DNA of 64,000 bases from Marchantia polymorpha subsp. ruderalis (lineage: Eukaryota > Streptophyta > Marchantiopsida > Marchantiales > Marchantiaceae). Positions 20,876 to 31,200 of the stretch are shown here, in pieces. Under the pieces are notes generated by a model. It was given only the letters and a program-made list of their open reading frames with translations. It had not been told where the DNA came from and made no database searches. The stretch's first letter is position 1. Each line of letters begins with the position of its first letter. A program made the translations under genes and the position numbers. The DNA lies in the NCBI GenBank assembly GCA_037833965.1, contig AP031352.1, positions 29,266,501 to 29,330,500 on the forward strand, in the 5' to 3' direction.

Positions 20876-21799
20876 TGTGGTACCCCACTTTTGGTATTTT
20901 TGCGAAATTTAAAACCTTTTTGGAAATTGTACTACGGCAGCAGTGTAAATAACCATCGGTGCATCAAAATAGAGTGAAACTGGATGATCTCGGAGAATCT
21001 TGAAGAATCTCGTAGAATCCAGGAGTTGGGCGCAACGTCTGGGACAGACGCCGCCCTAAATGACGGGCTCTGAAGGAGTACCCCTTCGTCGCAAGGCGCG
21101 TAATCCGCCTTCGGCGCTACGCCTTTGGCGCTAGAGAAATCCTTCAGAATCTGATCAATTCCCAAACGCCTTGACTGGGTTAGGGTTTTCTTGGAAAGGG
21201 CTCGACGCGCTGATTCTAACGAGCCCAAGAACGCCTGGAACAGATGAGGACTCAGGGAATTGTGATGGTCGAAAGATACGAAGATCTTCGCCTACGCATA
21301 GGCGAAATAGGGTTTGACGTCGGCGGGGTGCCCGCCGAGAATGCCGCCTACGCATAGGCGGGGAGTATTTGCACATACGCATAGGCGAACGGGAATCGCC
21401 TACTGTGAGCAAAAAACTGTGCTCACATGTCTTTTTAACCTTGTGAGAGTTAAAGTTTTAGATTTAAGCTCTTGCAAAATTATGCTCGGAGTTTTCTGGA
21501 AGTTTTGGTAAGATTAGGAGTTGGTGTAATAGCTAGTAGGCAAAGGTCCGGAACGGGGCTTTCAGGGCAGGGTCTCCGGCGAAGAGCCTTCGGTGAAGTT
21601 CCTTCGGGGAAAGGCATTCGGCGAAACAGTGAAACCCTCATAACGTTTTCAATGTGTGACGCCTTGACTCAGTTAGTGTCTCCTTGGAAAGAACTCGCAA
21701 CGCTCGTTCCAACGAGACCAAGAACTCTTCAAACGGATGAGGAATCACTGAGTTGTGAGTGTCGGAAGTTACTGATGGGAAGGGTTGAGGCAAGTCCGG

Positions 21800-21945
21800 C
21801 TACGAACGTCTTCAGCTCCGGCCGTCTCCGGCTGCGAATGTCTCCGGCTGCGAACGTCTCCGGCTGCGAATGTCTCCGGCTGCGAACGTCTTCGGCTCCG
21901 GACGTCTCCGGCTGCGAACATCTCCGGCTTCGGACGACTTCGCGA
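21800..21945 (+). repeat. 18-bp minisatellite in family A LTR
   Basis: About eight copies of GTCTCCGGCTGCGAAYGT-like units. The duplicate at about 39510-39605 has fewer units, so copy number changed after the duplication. Confidence 0.85.
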
Positions 21946-22076
21946 CAACTGCGAGCAGGCCTTCGGCGAACTCGGGGTCGGCGAACTCTGAGCCGGTGAA
22001 CATCGTGCAAGGGCCATCGGCGAAACAGTAAACTCGGCATATCTTTTTTATTTGTTAACGGTTTGATTTGATTAGG

Positions 22077-22117
22077 GTCTCGTTGGAAAGAACTCGCGAC
22101 GCTCGTTCCAACGAGAC
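22077..22117 (+). repeat. LTR hairpin module with perfect 12-bp inner arms
   Basis: GTCTCGTTGGAA (22077-22088) and TTCCAACGAGAC (22106-22117) are perfect inverted repeats around a 17-nt loop. This is the best-paired of about 19 related modules spread over the family A LTRs on both strands. Confidence 0.85.
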
Positions 22118-22639
22118 CAAGAACTCTACAAACGGATAAGGCGTCACTGAGTTATGAGCGTCGAAAGCGGCGGATAGGGTAGGACAACATCCAACCGGAA
22201 GACATCGAACCGGAAGACATCAAACCGGAAGACATCGAGCCGGCGAACATCGTGCCGGCGCCTTCGGCGATAACAGGTAACAGGCCTTCGGCGGTGTGCC
22301 TTCGGCGAAGGGTAAAACAGGCATAACTTTCTCAATTCATAACGGTTTGACCCAGTTAGGGTCTCTTTGGAAAGAACTCGACCTGGTCGTTCCAACGAGC
22401 CCACGAACTTGTGAAACGGAGCTAGGATCTGTGAGTTATGGGTGTCGGGAGTGACTGTTATGGATAAGCAAAGGTGTGGTCGTGCGTCTTCGGCGGGTGG
22501 ATGCCTTCGGCGGTGCGCGGAAGAGGATTCCCGCCGGCGGAGATCGGGTGGTCAGGAATGTAGAATGTGCAGGTGTGGCAGCGCCGGCGGCGTGAAGTCA
22601 AGTGGGGGAGGCAAGACGACGGTGCATGTAGTCGCGCAA

Positions 22640-23381
22640 GGGGAGTAGGCAGCTACCCATCATTGCGAGTGTTGCATTTCAGGCGGGCTGTGTGTGTCTC
22701 GGCCTTGAACTTCGAAGTGGGGAGTTCGGCCTGGGAACGGAGAGCTGGTGGTGTGCGTGTGTGGAGACGGAAGTGGTGAGAATTAGGAGGGGAGTGTGGA
22801 GAGTTCGAAGTAGGAGGAAGCAAACTCTCGTGGGTGGAGAGTCGTATCAGAGAGTGAAATTTGAGTGGGATCTGAGATTGAAGTGTAACATCTGTGAGTG
22901 GGATCTGAGATCAGAGTGGAAGATCTGAGAATGGGAGCTGAGAGTGAAGTGAAATCTGAGACTGAGATCTGACAGTCGGAATCTGAATTTGACACTGAAA
23001 AGGCAAAGTTGAATCTGAGAGAGGAATCTGGTGGGGTCTGAAGGTGGAAGCTGAGAAATCGACACTGAGGTCTGAGTAGGAATTGGGAGTGGGACTGGGA
23101 TCTAGGATAGACCACAGCGGCTGTGGTGTTGAAAAAGTCACCCAGAGTTGAGTTAGATCTTGATGTAACAAAGAGTTTGTCTGCTGCCCTTGTGGAGATA
23201 GCAGACAGCAAGTTATCATTTTCTGTTCTGGATAAATTGTCTGTGAACGAGCAAGTGTTTATGATCTTGTTGTCTTGGATACACTTTGAGCACATGGCTT
23301 GCGATCAGAGAAGTTAGATTATGGGAGTTCGAACCCCCACCCGGACTACAAACGCTGAAGGGTGGGAAGGTTTGGCTCACA
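22640..23381 (+). repeat. Family B 5' LTR, copy 1 (left edge uncertain)
   Basis: Ends TTTGGCTCACA at 23381, followed by the primer site. Bases 22844-23110 are dense in GATCTGAGA units and match the minus-strand fragments at 20290-20875 and 32569-33154. I cannot fix the 5' edge between about 22600 and 22844. The copy at about 58830-59540 lacks 33 bp of the repeat tract. Confidence 0.65.
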
Positions 23382-23386
23382 TAAAA

Positions 23387-23406
23387 TGGTGCGTCTGCCG
23401 GGAGCC
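23387..23406 (+). other. Primer binding site, tRNA-Gly type (family B)
   Basis: TGGTGCGTCTGCCGGGAGCC, 5 nt after the LTR end. It would pair with a tRNA ending GACTCCCGGCAGACGCACCA, which I recall as plant tRNA-Gly(UCC), with one mismatch. Identical at 59546-59565. Confidence 0.6.
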
Positions 23407-23417
23407 TGATCTTGTAA

Positions 23418-26400
23418 ATGCAGAATAGGACTAGATCGCACAAACCAAACCTGGAGCTAGGACTAGAGAAACCTGTTCGCAGTAGGAAGAAACCTGAGAA
23501 TAAAGAAATCGAGGAAGAAATTAAACTTGAGATATTTCTGAACGTAGACCCTGTTGATGAGTCTTTGTTTGAAGGTTTAGAGATTGTAGAATCTGATAGT
23601 GTGAAGTCGGTTGAGGAACCTGCCAGCATGGCTGATGATGGAAGGAGAGCAAGCCCTCCTCCTAGTCCTCCCATCGACCCACTCGTGAGGCCAAGGGGCC
23701 TGCCTATTCAGGTTCCACAGAATTTGGCAGCTGTGGTCATACCACCCAATCTGCCTAAGTTCTATGGGACGAAGGATGAGGATCCTTCAAGGCACATGGA
23801 AAGATATGTTGAGAGGCTAGCCAGCTCTCTGATTACAGATCCAGGGTATTGTTTGGTCTGGTTTCCAACTACCCTGGAAGGTGAGGCATATGAGTGGTAT
23901 AGGGATCATTCTGAAGGTCATTTTGGGGGATGGGATCAGATGCAAAGGGAGTTCTTGAATGAATTTAGGCCTGAGGTGGGGCAAGGTTCTGCATTGAGAG
24001 CTTTGGCATCGTTAAAACAGGGAAGGGAAGAGGAAATCTCAGCTTACATTAGAAGATTTGATCTGGTTTGTGCGCGTTTTGTGGGTACAATGCTCAATGA
24101 CGATACGCTGAGACAATTTTTTATCCAAGGTTTTTTCAAATCTGGAACCATCCGTGGGGTGCTGGAGAGAAGCCCTCAAACTCTTGCTGAAGCCAAGATG
24201 GCTGCCAGGGAGATAGAGAATATTGACAAGGACTATGATAGATTGTGGAGGAAGGAGGATGAATCCATTCCTCAGTTCATCCCAATTCGTCCTAGAGTAA
24301 TTGAAGGAGAGTCTGGTAGGCATAGGGGTCAAGCTCCCTATTCTCTCAACGAGTCAATCTCGCAGACCAGAGAGCCAGCACCTGTTTTAGCATTGCCAGC
24401 CCCTACTGCAGATCCTAACCTGGCAGATGTAGAGATCGGTCTGCCGCAGATCGGTCTACGCGCATTTCAAGATGTGCTGTTGAGGCTGAAGCTCGATTTT
24501 CTCCTATGGGGGTGGAATTGGACATGTCCGGAGATGGTGCGCGAGTATCTGCAAGAGAGACACAAGCCGTCTCGCGGATTTCGCCCACACCCAGAGAGAT
24601 GGGACATTTGCAATTGGGCGCAGGTGTTGGGCAGGTGTGCCGGCGAGGAAGGGGATCTCCTCTTCGAGGCCGACAGCGTGAAAGTGTCCCAGGAGGAAGA
24701 AGTCTCTTACAATGAGCTCTTCAAGGTGGCTAGACATCCCAAGAACGGTTTCCGGACACGGGATTACAAGGATCGATTGCGGAGAAATGTCGCGACGGCA
24801 TTGCTGCAGATATTGCAGCCGACCAAGACCGCTTACATGCATGGTTGGCAGGTAGAGTTTGTGGAGCTAGTGTTGTCAGGAGCTCCGGTGCATTGGGCAC
24901 GGCTCCTGTGGAAGGTGACGCGCCAACATGCGCAAGAAGAGAGGGGAGGAACGCTCAGTCATCTATCGCCTTACTTAATCGTGTTTTACCGGGCGATGGG
25001 ATGTTTGACGAATGCTGAGAAAACTCGGTTTCCGCAGCTGACCCGGACTTATCCAGGTAGATATTTGAGGGAGGCCGAAGTAGACACGGATCCGGACGAG
25101 GAACCTGCCAGTACGCCTCCGGCTCCGGCTCCAGCAAGAGCAGCAGAAGAACGTCGAAGTGAGCGCATTCCGCGAAAGCGGAAGTGGGATGAGAGACCTG
25201 AGGACAGGCAGCCGGAAGTGCCAGCTGCGCCGACTCGTGGTCGGCCCACCCCCGAGCCTCACAGTCGACCAAAACAGAGGGCACGCAAAATGCCAACTGT
25301 TACTGAGGAGACCAGGCGAACTCCGACCCGGCGGAATCTCACACAGGAAGAGATAATCGCTCAGATCCTAGGCAAGACGGCAGAAACCTCTGCACAGAAG
25401 GCACCACGGCCTTCGGGAGGAGATGGACGGACTGACGGCCGGCCGGCTGCGAGTCGGATGACTGAAGGTCGACAAGCGGAAGGAAGGCCAACTGAACGGC
25501 GCGTTGAACCGGACAGCAGGCCGGAAGCAGAAGAGAGTTTGGCTGATGAGCCAACAATCCTCAGAGGGTCATCTTCGGCGGAAGGCACTTCTGGAAGAAC
25601 GCCACCAACAAGCAGGCCAAGTGGAGTCAAGACGCGCAGGGTGTATCCGACTCCCAGTCGGACAACTGCTGGTCGGCCGACTGCGAGTCGGACAACAGAG
25701 AGTCAGTCGGATTCGCCGACTGCGAGACGGATGGGGCCAACGACGAGTGTGCGGACGCCTTCAGCGGACGCACCTTCAGCAAGGACACCTTCCGCGCAGA
25801 TTGCGCCGGAAGGACAGGCAGCAGAAGCGGGCGGATCAAGAGTGACAAAAGTCACTGCGGCGTCGACCCCTTCACAAACCGAAGATCAAGCCGGAACAGG
25901 GGCTCAAGCAGTGGGATCTCCCACTGCCCTGGATATTTTAGCAGGCAGTGGAGCAGCAGTCGCAGCGGAAGCTGCTGCGCGCCACAGTTCCAGGGAGTCG
26001 CCAAGGGATTCGGTGGCGACTGAGATCCTCGAGACTGAGGATGAGACGAGCTCGGAAGAGCAAGAAGAGGATTCGGTGCAGAAAACGCCAACAGGGGTGC
26101 TGTGCGAACAGATAGTTCCACTCCTGCGATATCTGGATCGCAAGACATCCAAATACGCGAGTGCCTTAAAACCGCAGTCTTATGTGGAGACTATCAGGCG
26201 AAGGACGAGGAGCAAGGTGGCAAGGTGGGCCTCTAGATGCCAAGTATATGTGGATAGGAACACCGCCCTCCGACAACACCTGGCGGTCACACAGAAGCTA
26301 TACCAAGCCTTGCAGCAGCAGAGGGAGGATGCGGCAACAAAAAGTCAGGCGGATGCCGAACTAATACGGGCAAAGATCGAGTCGGAACTGCAGGAGGAGC

Positions 26401-26957
26401 GGAGACAGAACAAAGTCTTAGCAGCCGAGCTTGCGCGCCAAACGCGCGCCTTAGAAGAAAGTCAAAGAGCCCGCAAGGAGGATGAGGAGTTGTTGTGCAA
26501 CTTGCAATCCGAGTGCTCGGATTTGAGGGCACAACGTGCGGGATTAGAAATGCAGCTGGCAGAGGTGGAGAGCAGCTGCAGGGCACGAGGAGAGTTGGCG
26601 GCACGGGTGACTCGTTGTCTAAAAGGATACACCCATTGGGAGGTGGCAGCTCAAGAGAGGGTTACACTCCGGGAGTTCGAGCTTCGGGCGGCGGCCTTGA
26701 CGGAAGGTGACAGTCGGAGTCGGCGGCGAGTGGCGAGAAAATTAGAAACCTTCTTGTCGGGTGCGCGCGACACTATGGCGCACTTGCAGTCGGAAGTCAC
26801 TGCAGCGCTCCGACGCCTGGGGTTACGCAGCCGGTCGGAAGACTGGCAAGGTAGAGACAGTAAGCGGAGCAGTCCGGCGCGCAGGAGGCGCAGCACCGGA
26901 TCTGCTGAGTGCAGTAGAGTAGTTTGGTTTCACGCAGATGCTGCGAGTGGTAGATAG
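23418..26957 (+). CDS. Chimeric ORF: family B gag fused to family A LTR ORF
   Basis: One uninterrupted frame of 1179 codons. Residues 1-about 338 are family B gag (capsid region LPKFYGTKDEDP, YEWYRDHSEGHF, EFLNEFRPEVGQGS, then DYDRLWRKEDES). From about residue 342 it is the LTR-encoded protein of the divergent subfamily: LRAFQDVLLRLKLDFLLWGW, the low-complexity middle, LLRYLDRKTSKYAS, coiled coil, and a C-terminus ending DAASGR. The join at 24434-24442 carries TCGGTC, apparently copied from the sequence just after it. The intact gag at 60597 reads on as KRLNASQAG instead. This is the only copy of the divergent ORF without stops, though it lacks the normal start. It is probably an accident of end-joining repair, yet translatable. 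Confidence 0.85.
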   Translation: MQNRTRSHKPNLELGLEKPVRSRKKPENKEIEEEIKLEIFLNVDPVDESLFEGLEIVESDSVKSVEEPASMADDGRRASPPPSPPIDPLVRPRGLPIQVPQNLAAVVIPPNLPKFYGTKDEDPSRHMERYVERLASSLITDPGYCLVWFPTTLEGEAYEWYRDHSEGHFGGWDQMQREFLNEFRPEVGQGSALRALASLKQGREEEISAYIRRFDLVCARFVGTMLNDDTLRQFFIQGFFKSGTIRGVLERSPQTLAEAKMAAREIENIDKDYDRLWRKEDESIPQFIPIRPRVIEGESGRHRGQAPYSLNESISQTREPAPVLALPAPTADPNLADVEIGLPQIGLRAFQDVLLRLKLDFLLWGWNWTCPEMVREYLQERHKPSRGFRPHPERWDICNWAQVLGRCAGEEGDLLFEADSVKVSQEEEVSYNELFKVARHPKNGFRTRDYKDRLRRNVATALLQILQPTKTAYMHGWQVEFVELVLSGAPVHWARLLWKVTRQHAQEERGGTLSHLSPYLIVFYRAMGCLTNAEKTRFPQLTRTYPGRYLREAEVDTDPDEEPASTPPAPAPARAAEERRSERIPRKRKWDERPEDRQPEVPAAPTRGRPTPEPHSRPKQRARKMPTVTEETRRTPTRRNLTQEEIIAQILGKTAETSAQKAPRPSGGDGRTDGRPAASRMTEGRQAEGRPTERRVEPDSRPEAEESLADEPTILRGSSSAEGTSGRTPPTSRPSGVKTRRVYPTPSRTTAGRPTASRTTESQSDSPTARRMGPTTSVRTPSADAPSARTPSAQIAPEGQAAEAGGSRVTKVTAASTPSQTEDQAGTGAQAVGSPTALDILAGSGAAVAAEAAARHSSRESPRDSVATEILETEDETSSEEQEEDSVQKTPTGVLCEQIVPLLRYLDRKTSKYASALKPQSYVETIRRRTRSKVARWASRCQVYVDRNTALRQHLAVTQKLYQALQQQREDAATKSQADAELIRAKIESELQEERRQNKVLAAELARQTRALEESQRARKEDEELLCNLQSECSDLRAQRAGLEMQLAEVESSCRARGELAARVTRCLKGYTHWEVAAQERVTLREFELRAAALTEGDSRSRRRVARKLETFLSGARDTMAHLQSEVTAALRRLGLRSRSEDWQGRDSKRSSPARRRRSTGSAECSRVVWFHADAASGR

Positions 26958-27915
26958 GATAGCGTAGTGCTAGTTAGGATCTTTTGAGAGTATAAAGTAG
27001 ATCAAGGCGTTTTGCCTTGGGACTCTTCCAGTTTCGGAAGTGCAGATCAGGAACTCACTTTCTTGGCGTGTTTGTGCATTTGGTCCTGGCACCACGTAGA
27101 GAAGCTGCAGCATAGCGAAGTTACCGTATGTTGTAGTTGAAGGCCTTCGGCTGAATGTTCAGAGCTCGCACCCGGTTAGAGACTTGAGTAGTGCGGATCT
27201 GCACCTGCGGGTGATTTCTGATGCTCAGAGCCGGCTGCGAGTTAGATACTTGAACAGTTCCCCCTTACTCCTTCGAGTGACACATCCTGATTGTACTCCT
27301 ATGGGAAGTTTCCCCTGAATGCCAATGTGAAGTTTCATTACTTCGTGTAAACCTTGGTTTGTAATTCAGGTTGTGTGTGTGTTACTGGATCGTGTTTTCA
27401 GTAAGTTCTCAGTCGGGTCTGCACTCCCTGCGTTTTGTGTGATAGTTGAGGGTGACGTCCACGGCGTACGTAGAGGCTTCGTTCCGAAGTGAGAAGTCCA
27501 GTCCGGGTACCCCCGCTAGTTCCTGGCGGAAGGGCAGTAAAAGCCGGAGTGGGAGGCACTTCCTGCAGAACCTCTGAGTGAACTTACGAGACACTTTCCT
27601 CCTGAAATCCGAAGCGGAGGTCCTGACCGACCTCCGAGTTGTGCTTTTTGCCAGTTTCAGGTGTGTGTGTTTGTGTGTGTTGAGTGACCAAGCTGTACCG
27701 TGCATCCTCCGAGCATCCTCCGAGTTGAGATCCTCCTCCGAGTCGAGCCTCCGAGTCGAGCACTGCAGTATTTCTGGGAGTGACAGTCGCCTAGAATTCA
27801 AACTCTACAAAAGTCTGTTAAACGTGACACTTTTACTCTGTGTGTTGCCTCTGTCCCTGTGGATTCGATCTTTTTACCACCATACTGCAGTTTTAGCCTT
27901 TGGTGGGTTATTACA
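24436..27915 (+). repeat. 5'-truncated family A LTR in family B gag
   Basis: Divergent-subfamily LTR from inside its ORF to the true LTR end GGGTTATTACA at 27915. TATA box at 26991, hairpin at 27003-27019, GT tract near 27661-27680. The insertion replaced about 36 bp of gag; AGACC at 27916 would be the right half of a target duplication whose left half is lost. No gene beyond the ORF. Confidence 0.88.
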
Positions 27916-28256
27916 AGACCATGATGAAACAGATGCAGAGCATCACAGATCAGATGGCCTTGATGATCAGGAGTCAACAGCCAGGGCCTCCTCCTCCAGT
28001 CGAGTCAGGTAGACATTCATCAAGCCTGTGGTGTGTCCAGTGTGGTCAATCTGGACATACCAAACAATTTTGTAGGGTGGTGCCAAACCGTGACAACAGA
28101 ATGAGCGGTGGCCCACCTGTGCAACACCAAAGGGGCCAAGGACCAAATTACCAAGGTCAAAACGGGTACAGAGGACGTCCTAGGGGTCAGGATGGTCAGA
28201 ACATGGAGAGAAAAGAATTACATGCATTTTGTGGTAGGTGGCACTATCCAGGTTAG
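27916..28256 (+). CDS. gag: Family B gag, 3' part, copy 1
   Basis: The end of family B gag after the LTR insertion: METions MMKQMQSITDQMALM, then zinc knuckle CVQCGQSGHTKQFC and a Gly/Gln-rich stretch, ending CGRWHYPG before an in-frame TAG (28254-28256). The same stop is in copy 2 (60966-60968). A second knuckle, CSNCGGSHPSDQC, follows in the same frame after the stop, so the stop lies within what looks like continuous gag-pol coding sequence. Separated from its 5' part by the LTR. Confidence 0.85.
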
Positions 28257-31200
28257 TGTTGGTCTGAGGTTGGGGTTAATGGGTGTAGTAATTGTGGAGG
28301 TAGTCATCCCTCTGACCAATGTCGGCAGCCAGATAAAGTTATTAGGATGCCTCAGCCTACTGTTAGTCCTTACCAGGCGAGAGAAAATATGAGGGGTGCA
28401 AGACCGCAGAATGAGCATTCTAACAATCTTAGACCTCCTAACTTGTATTATGATCATGAGAACAGCAAACAGACATTCAATCCACCTGTTGGACTGCAGA
28501 CAATGAACAGATATATTCCTATCCAGAGTGAACCACGAGATGAACCTCGTAATGACAACAGAAAACAAGTTTCTTTTGCAGATCCATGTTCTTCAAACTC
28601 TCAAGATGCTAGGTTTGCAAACGATGATGGAGATGTCCAACGTAGTAGTTCTGATCTTGGTAAGGGGATAGTCGAACAAGGGCAGAATCAGTGGCCTCCA
28701 CATACTAACCTGATTACTTATAAGTTGAAAAATTCGGATGATGTGATTATGCATGAAGCTCCGGCCCTTGCTGTCACCACCAGAGCTGTGCATCGCAAGA
28801 TACAAACTGAGAAAAATGAAGATGAGCAAGGGGAGACTTCATCTGAGGAGCCTCCTCATCTCTCTGATCTTGAGAGAGTGGCAAGGAGAGCAAGGAGGAC
28901 TACAAGGGCAGAGGAGAAAAGAAATGAGATTCTGCATGATGCAGAAGTGCCACCTGTCACGCAAGATTCAGAAAGCAATGAACCAAGAGAGTGGGAAGGA
29001 CCGGGGATTCCCATGAAAGAGTGGGAGGACATGAGATGTCAGAGAAGGAGAGAGTCGGAGAAGTACAATTTGTGGTCAGATCTGAGTTCGCTGAAGGCGG
29101 ACATTACTTTTGGTCAGCTGCTGGAAATATCTCCCATTGCTCGTAAGACCTTGAAGGAGGGCATTCCAGTGCATAGAAGGAGTAGAAAGACGAAGACTAC
29201 AGTCGCTGCTAGAGTTCATTTGCAAAAAGGAAGTCAAGATGTCAAACCTGTGGAGATAGAGGTGATAGTGGTAGACAAGGTGATTCCCAATGTATTAGTT
29301 GATGGGGGTAGTGGTTTGAACATCCTACCCGAACACACCATGAGAAGGTTAGGTTTGAATCTGACAGGCCCCTCACCTTTCATTATCAATATGGCCAATC
29401 AGACTTCAGCTGTACTCGTGGGGATGATTAAAGATTGCCGGCTGTCTACTGGTGGTGAGGAGTACATTGTCACATTTCATGTGATTAAGATGCATTCGAA
29501 CAGGGACACTTTCCCTATTCTATTGGGCAGACCTTGGTTGAGAATGGCTAATGCAATTGTGGATTGGGGAGGACTGAAGCCATCAATCACATATGGTCCT
29601 CAGGATAACAGAGTCAAGGTGTCAATAGGGTCATTAGGTGGAAGGGTGAGAGAGGATCTTGAGTTATCTTCAGGGAAGGAAGAAGAGAAAAACGAGGCCA
29701 AGTGTGATGACACTTTAGTGGGAGTGGTTCATTTGAATGACAGAAAAAATAGATTAGATGTAGGATCAGGTAGCTTGGGTCCTAGTTTTTACAGCAGAAG
29801 CGAGGATGGAGAGTTTGCTCAGTGGTTGAGAGATTATCCTGAGTCAGGTTGTGACGCCATGATGATTTCTCATCACAAAATTTTCGAGAAGGAGGTGATC
29901 AGTTCACAGCGAGAAGAGTATCTGTTGCTAGAACCATGTGAGGTTCTTATGGAGGAAGAGTGGATACATGAAGGTCTCACTCCATGGTTGGACGAGTTGG
30001 ATATTACTGAGGTGGATTCGGTGCATGTTGATGGAACTCAAGAGGAGGAGACTACTGTGAAAAATGCGAAGTTGGAGGAACCCTTGCATTTCAAGACTAC
30101 ATCAACCGGAATTCTGGTGGGCCAAGACGTCAGGGACTATCCTCAGGTCCCTCCTGATTGGTATCAAAGCTCAGAGGAACACACTCATGTGGCGGAGGAA
30201 GACTGGAAATATGTGGAGGTGTCCATCAGAGGAGGAGAGCTGAAGCAAATGAAGATGGGTTCCAAGCTAGGAGAGGATGAGATACAGAAGTATGGTGAGT
30301 TGGTGGACGAATTCAGTGATACCTTTGCTTGGTCGTATGATGAGTTGAAGGGAGTACCTCGTGAAATGGTGGAGCATCGGATTTCGCTGGTTCCTGGAGC
30401 TAAGCCTATTAGACAGAAGGAGAGAAGGATGAACCCACAGTTACAGTTGTTAGTTCGAGCAGAATTGGAGAGATTACTCAAAGCTGGATTCATTAAGCCT
30501 GTAGAGATCACGGATTGGGTTTCTCCTATGGTTTTGGTCAAGAAGAAGAATGGAAAACTTAGAGTGTGTGTGGATTATAGGAAGCTGAATGCCTGTACTG
30601 AGAAGGATCACTTTCCTTTACCTTTTATCACTCTGCTTTTGGAGGAAGTTGGGGGTCATGCGAGGTACACGTTCATGGATGGATATGCTGGCTACAATCA
30701 GATTTCCATAGCTGTACAGGATGTTCATAAGACGGCCTTCACAACTCCGTGGGGAACTTTTGTATGGGTTGTTATGCCTTTCGGACTGTGCAATGCACCA
30801 GCCACATTCCAAAGGTTGGTGATGTATGTTTTCACGGATCTGTTATACAAGTCTATGACAGTTTTTGTGGACGATTTTAGCACTCAGTCAAGTGCTGGTG
30901 AGCATCTGCAGTGTGTTAGACAAGCTCTCATTAGATGTAGAAGAATGCAACTAGCACTGAATCCTGAGAAGACTTTCCTAGGTGTTCTCAGAGGAGTTCT
31001 TTTGGGTTATGTCGTGAGTGAGAAGGGAAGAGAACCGGATCCTGATAAGATTGCAGTCATTGAAGGATTGGCAACTCCCACGAATGCTAAGGGTGTAGCC
31101 AAGTTATTGGGACATGTAGGGTGGTATAGAGAGTTGATTCCTGACTTTGCCAAGATTGTAGTGCCTAATACTCAATTGTTGAGGAAGGAGAATAGGTTCG

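Larger units (their letters stand above)
20174..22420 (+). repeat. Duplicated block, copy 1
   Basis: Starting at AATGAAGTTCAATTGAC, this block recurs at 32453-33445 (constant offset 12279) and, after an LTR insertion there, at 38855-40073. It contains about 115 bp of unidentified flank, a family B LTR fragment and a family A LTR inserted at the same base in both copies, so it is a segmental duplication. Few differences are seen (for example CAGGTGGGGG against CAGTTGGGGG). Confidence 0.9.
20876..22640 (+). repeat. Family A LTR without ORF, 3'-truncated
   Basis: Begins TGTGGTACCCCACTTTTGG inside the family B LTR. It carries four hairpin modules (about 21170, 21664, 22070, 22350), a minisatellite (21800-21945) and many CCTTCGGCG motifs. 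From about 22440 it matches the mini-element LTR (54490-54650), and resemblance fades near 22600. No U3 ORF, TATA or U5 is present before family B sequence takes over. No gene seen. Confidence 0.75.

Noticed and set aside
20291-20912. ORFs of 96-139 codons in family B LTR fragments (also 32570-33173, 22783-23674, 58975-59833)
   Set aside because: Ser/Thr/Pro-rich translations of the GATCTGAGA repeat tract or shadows of gag; they do not hold across the deletion between LTR copies.
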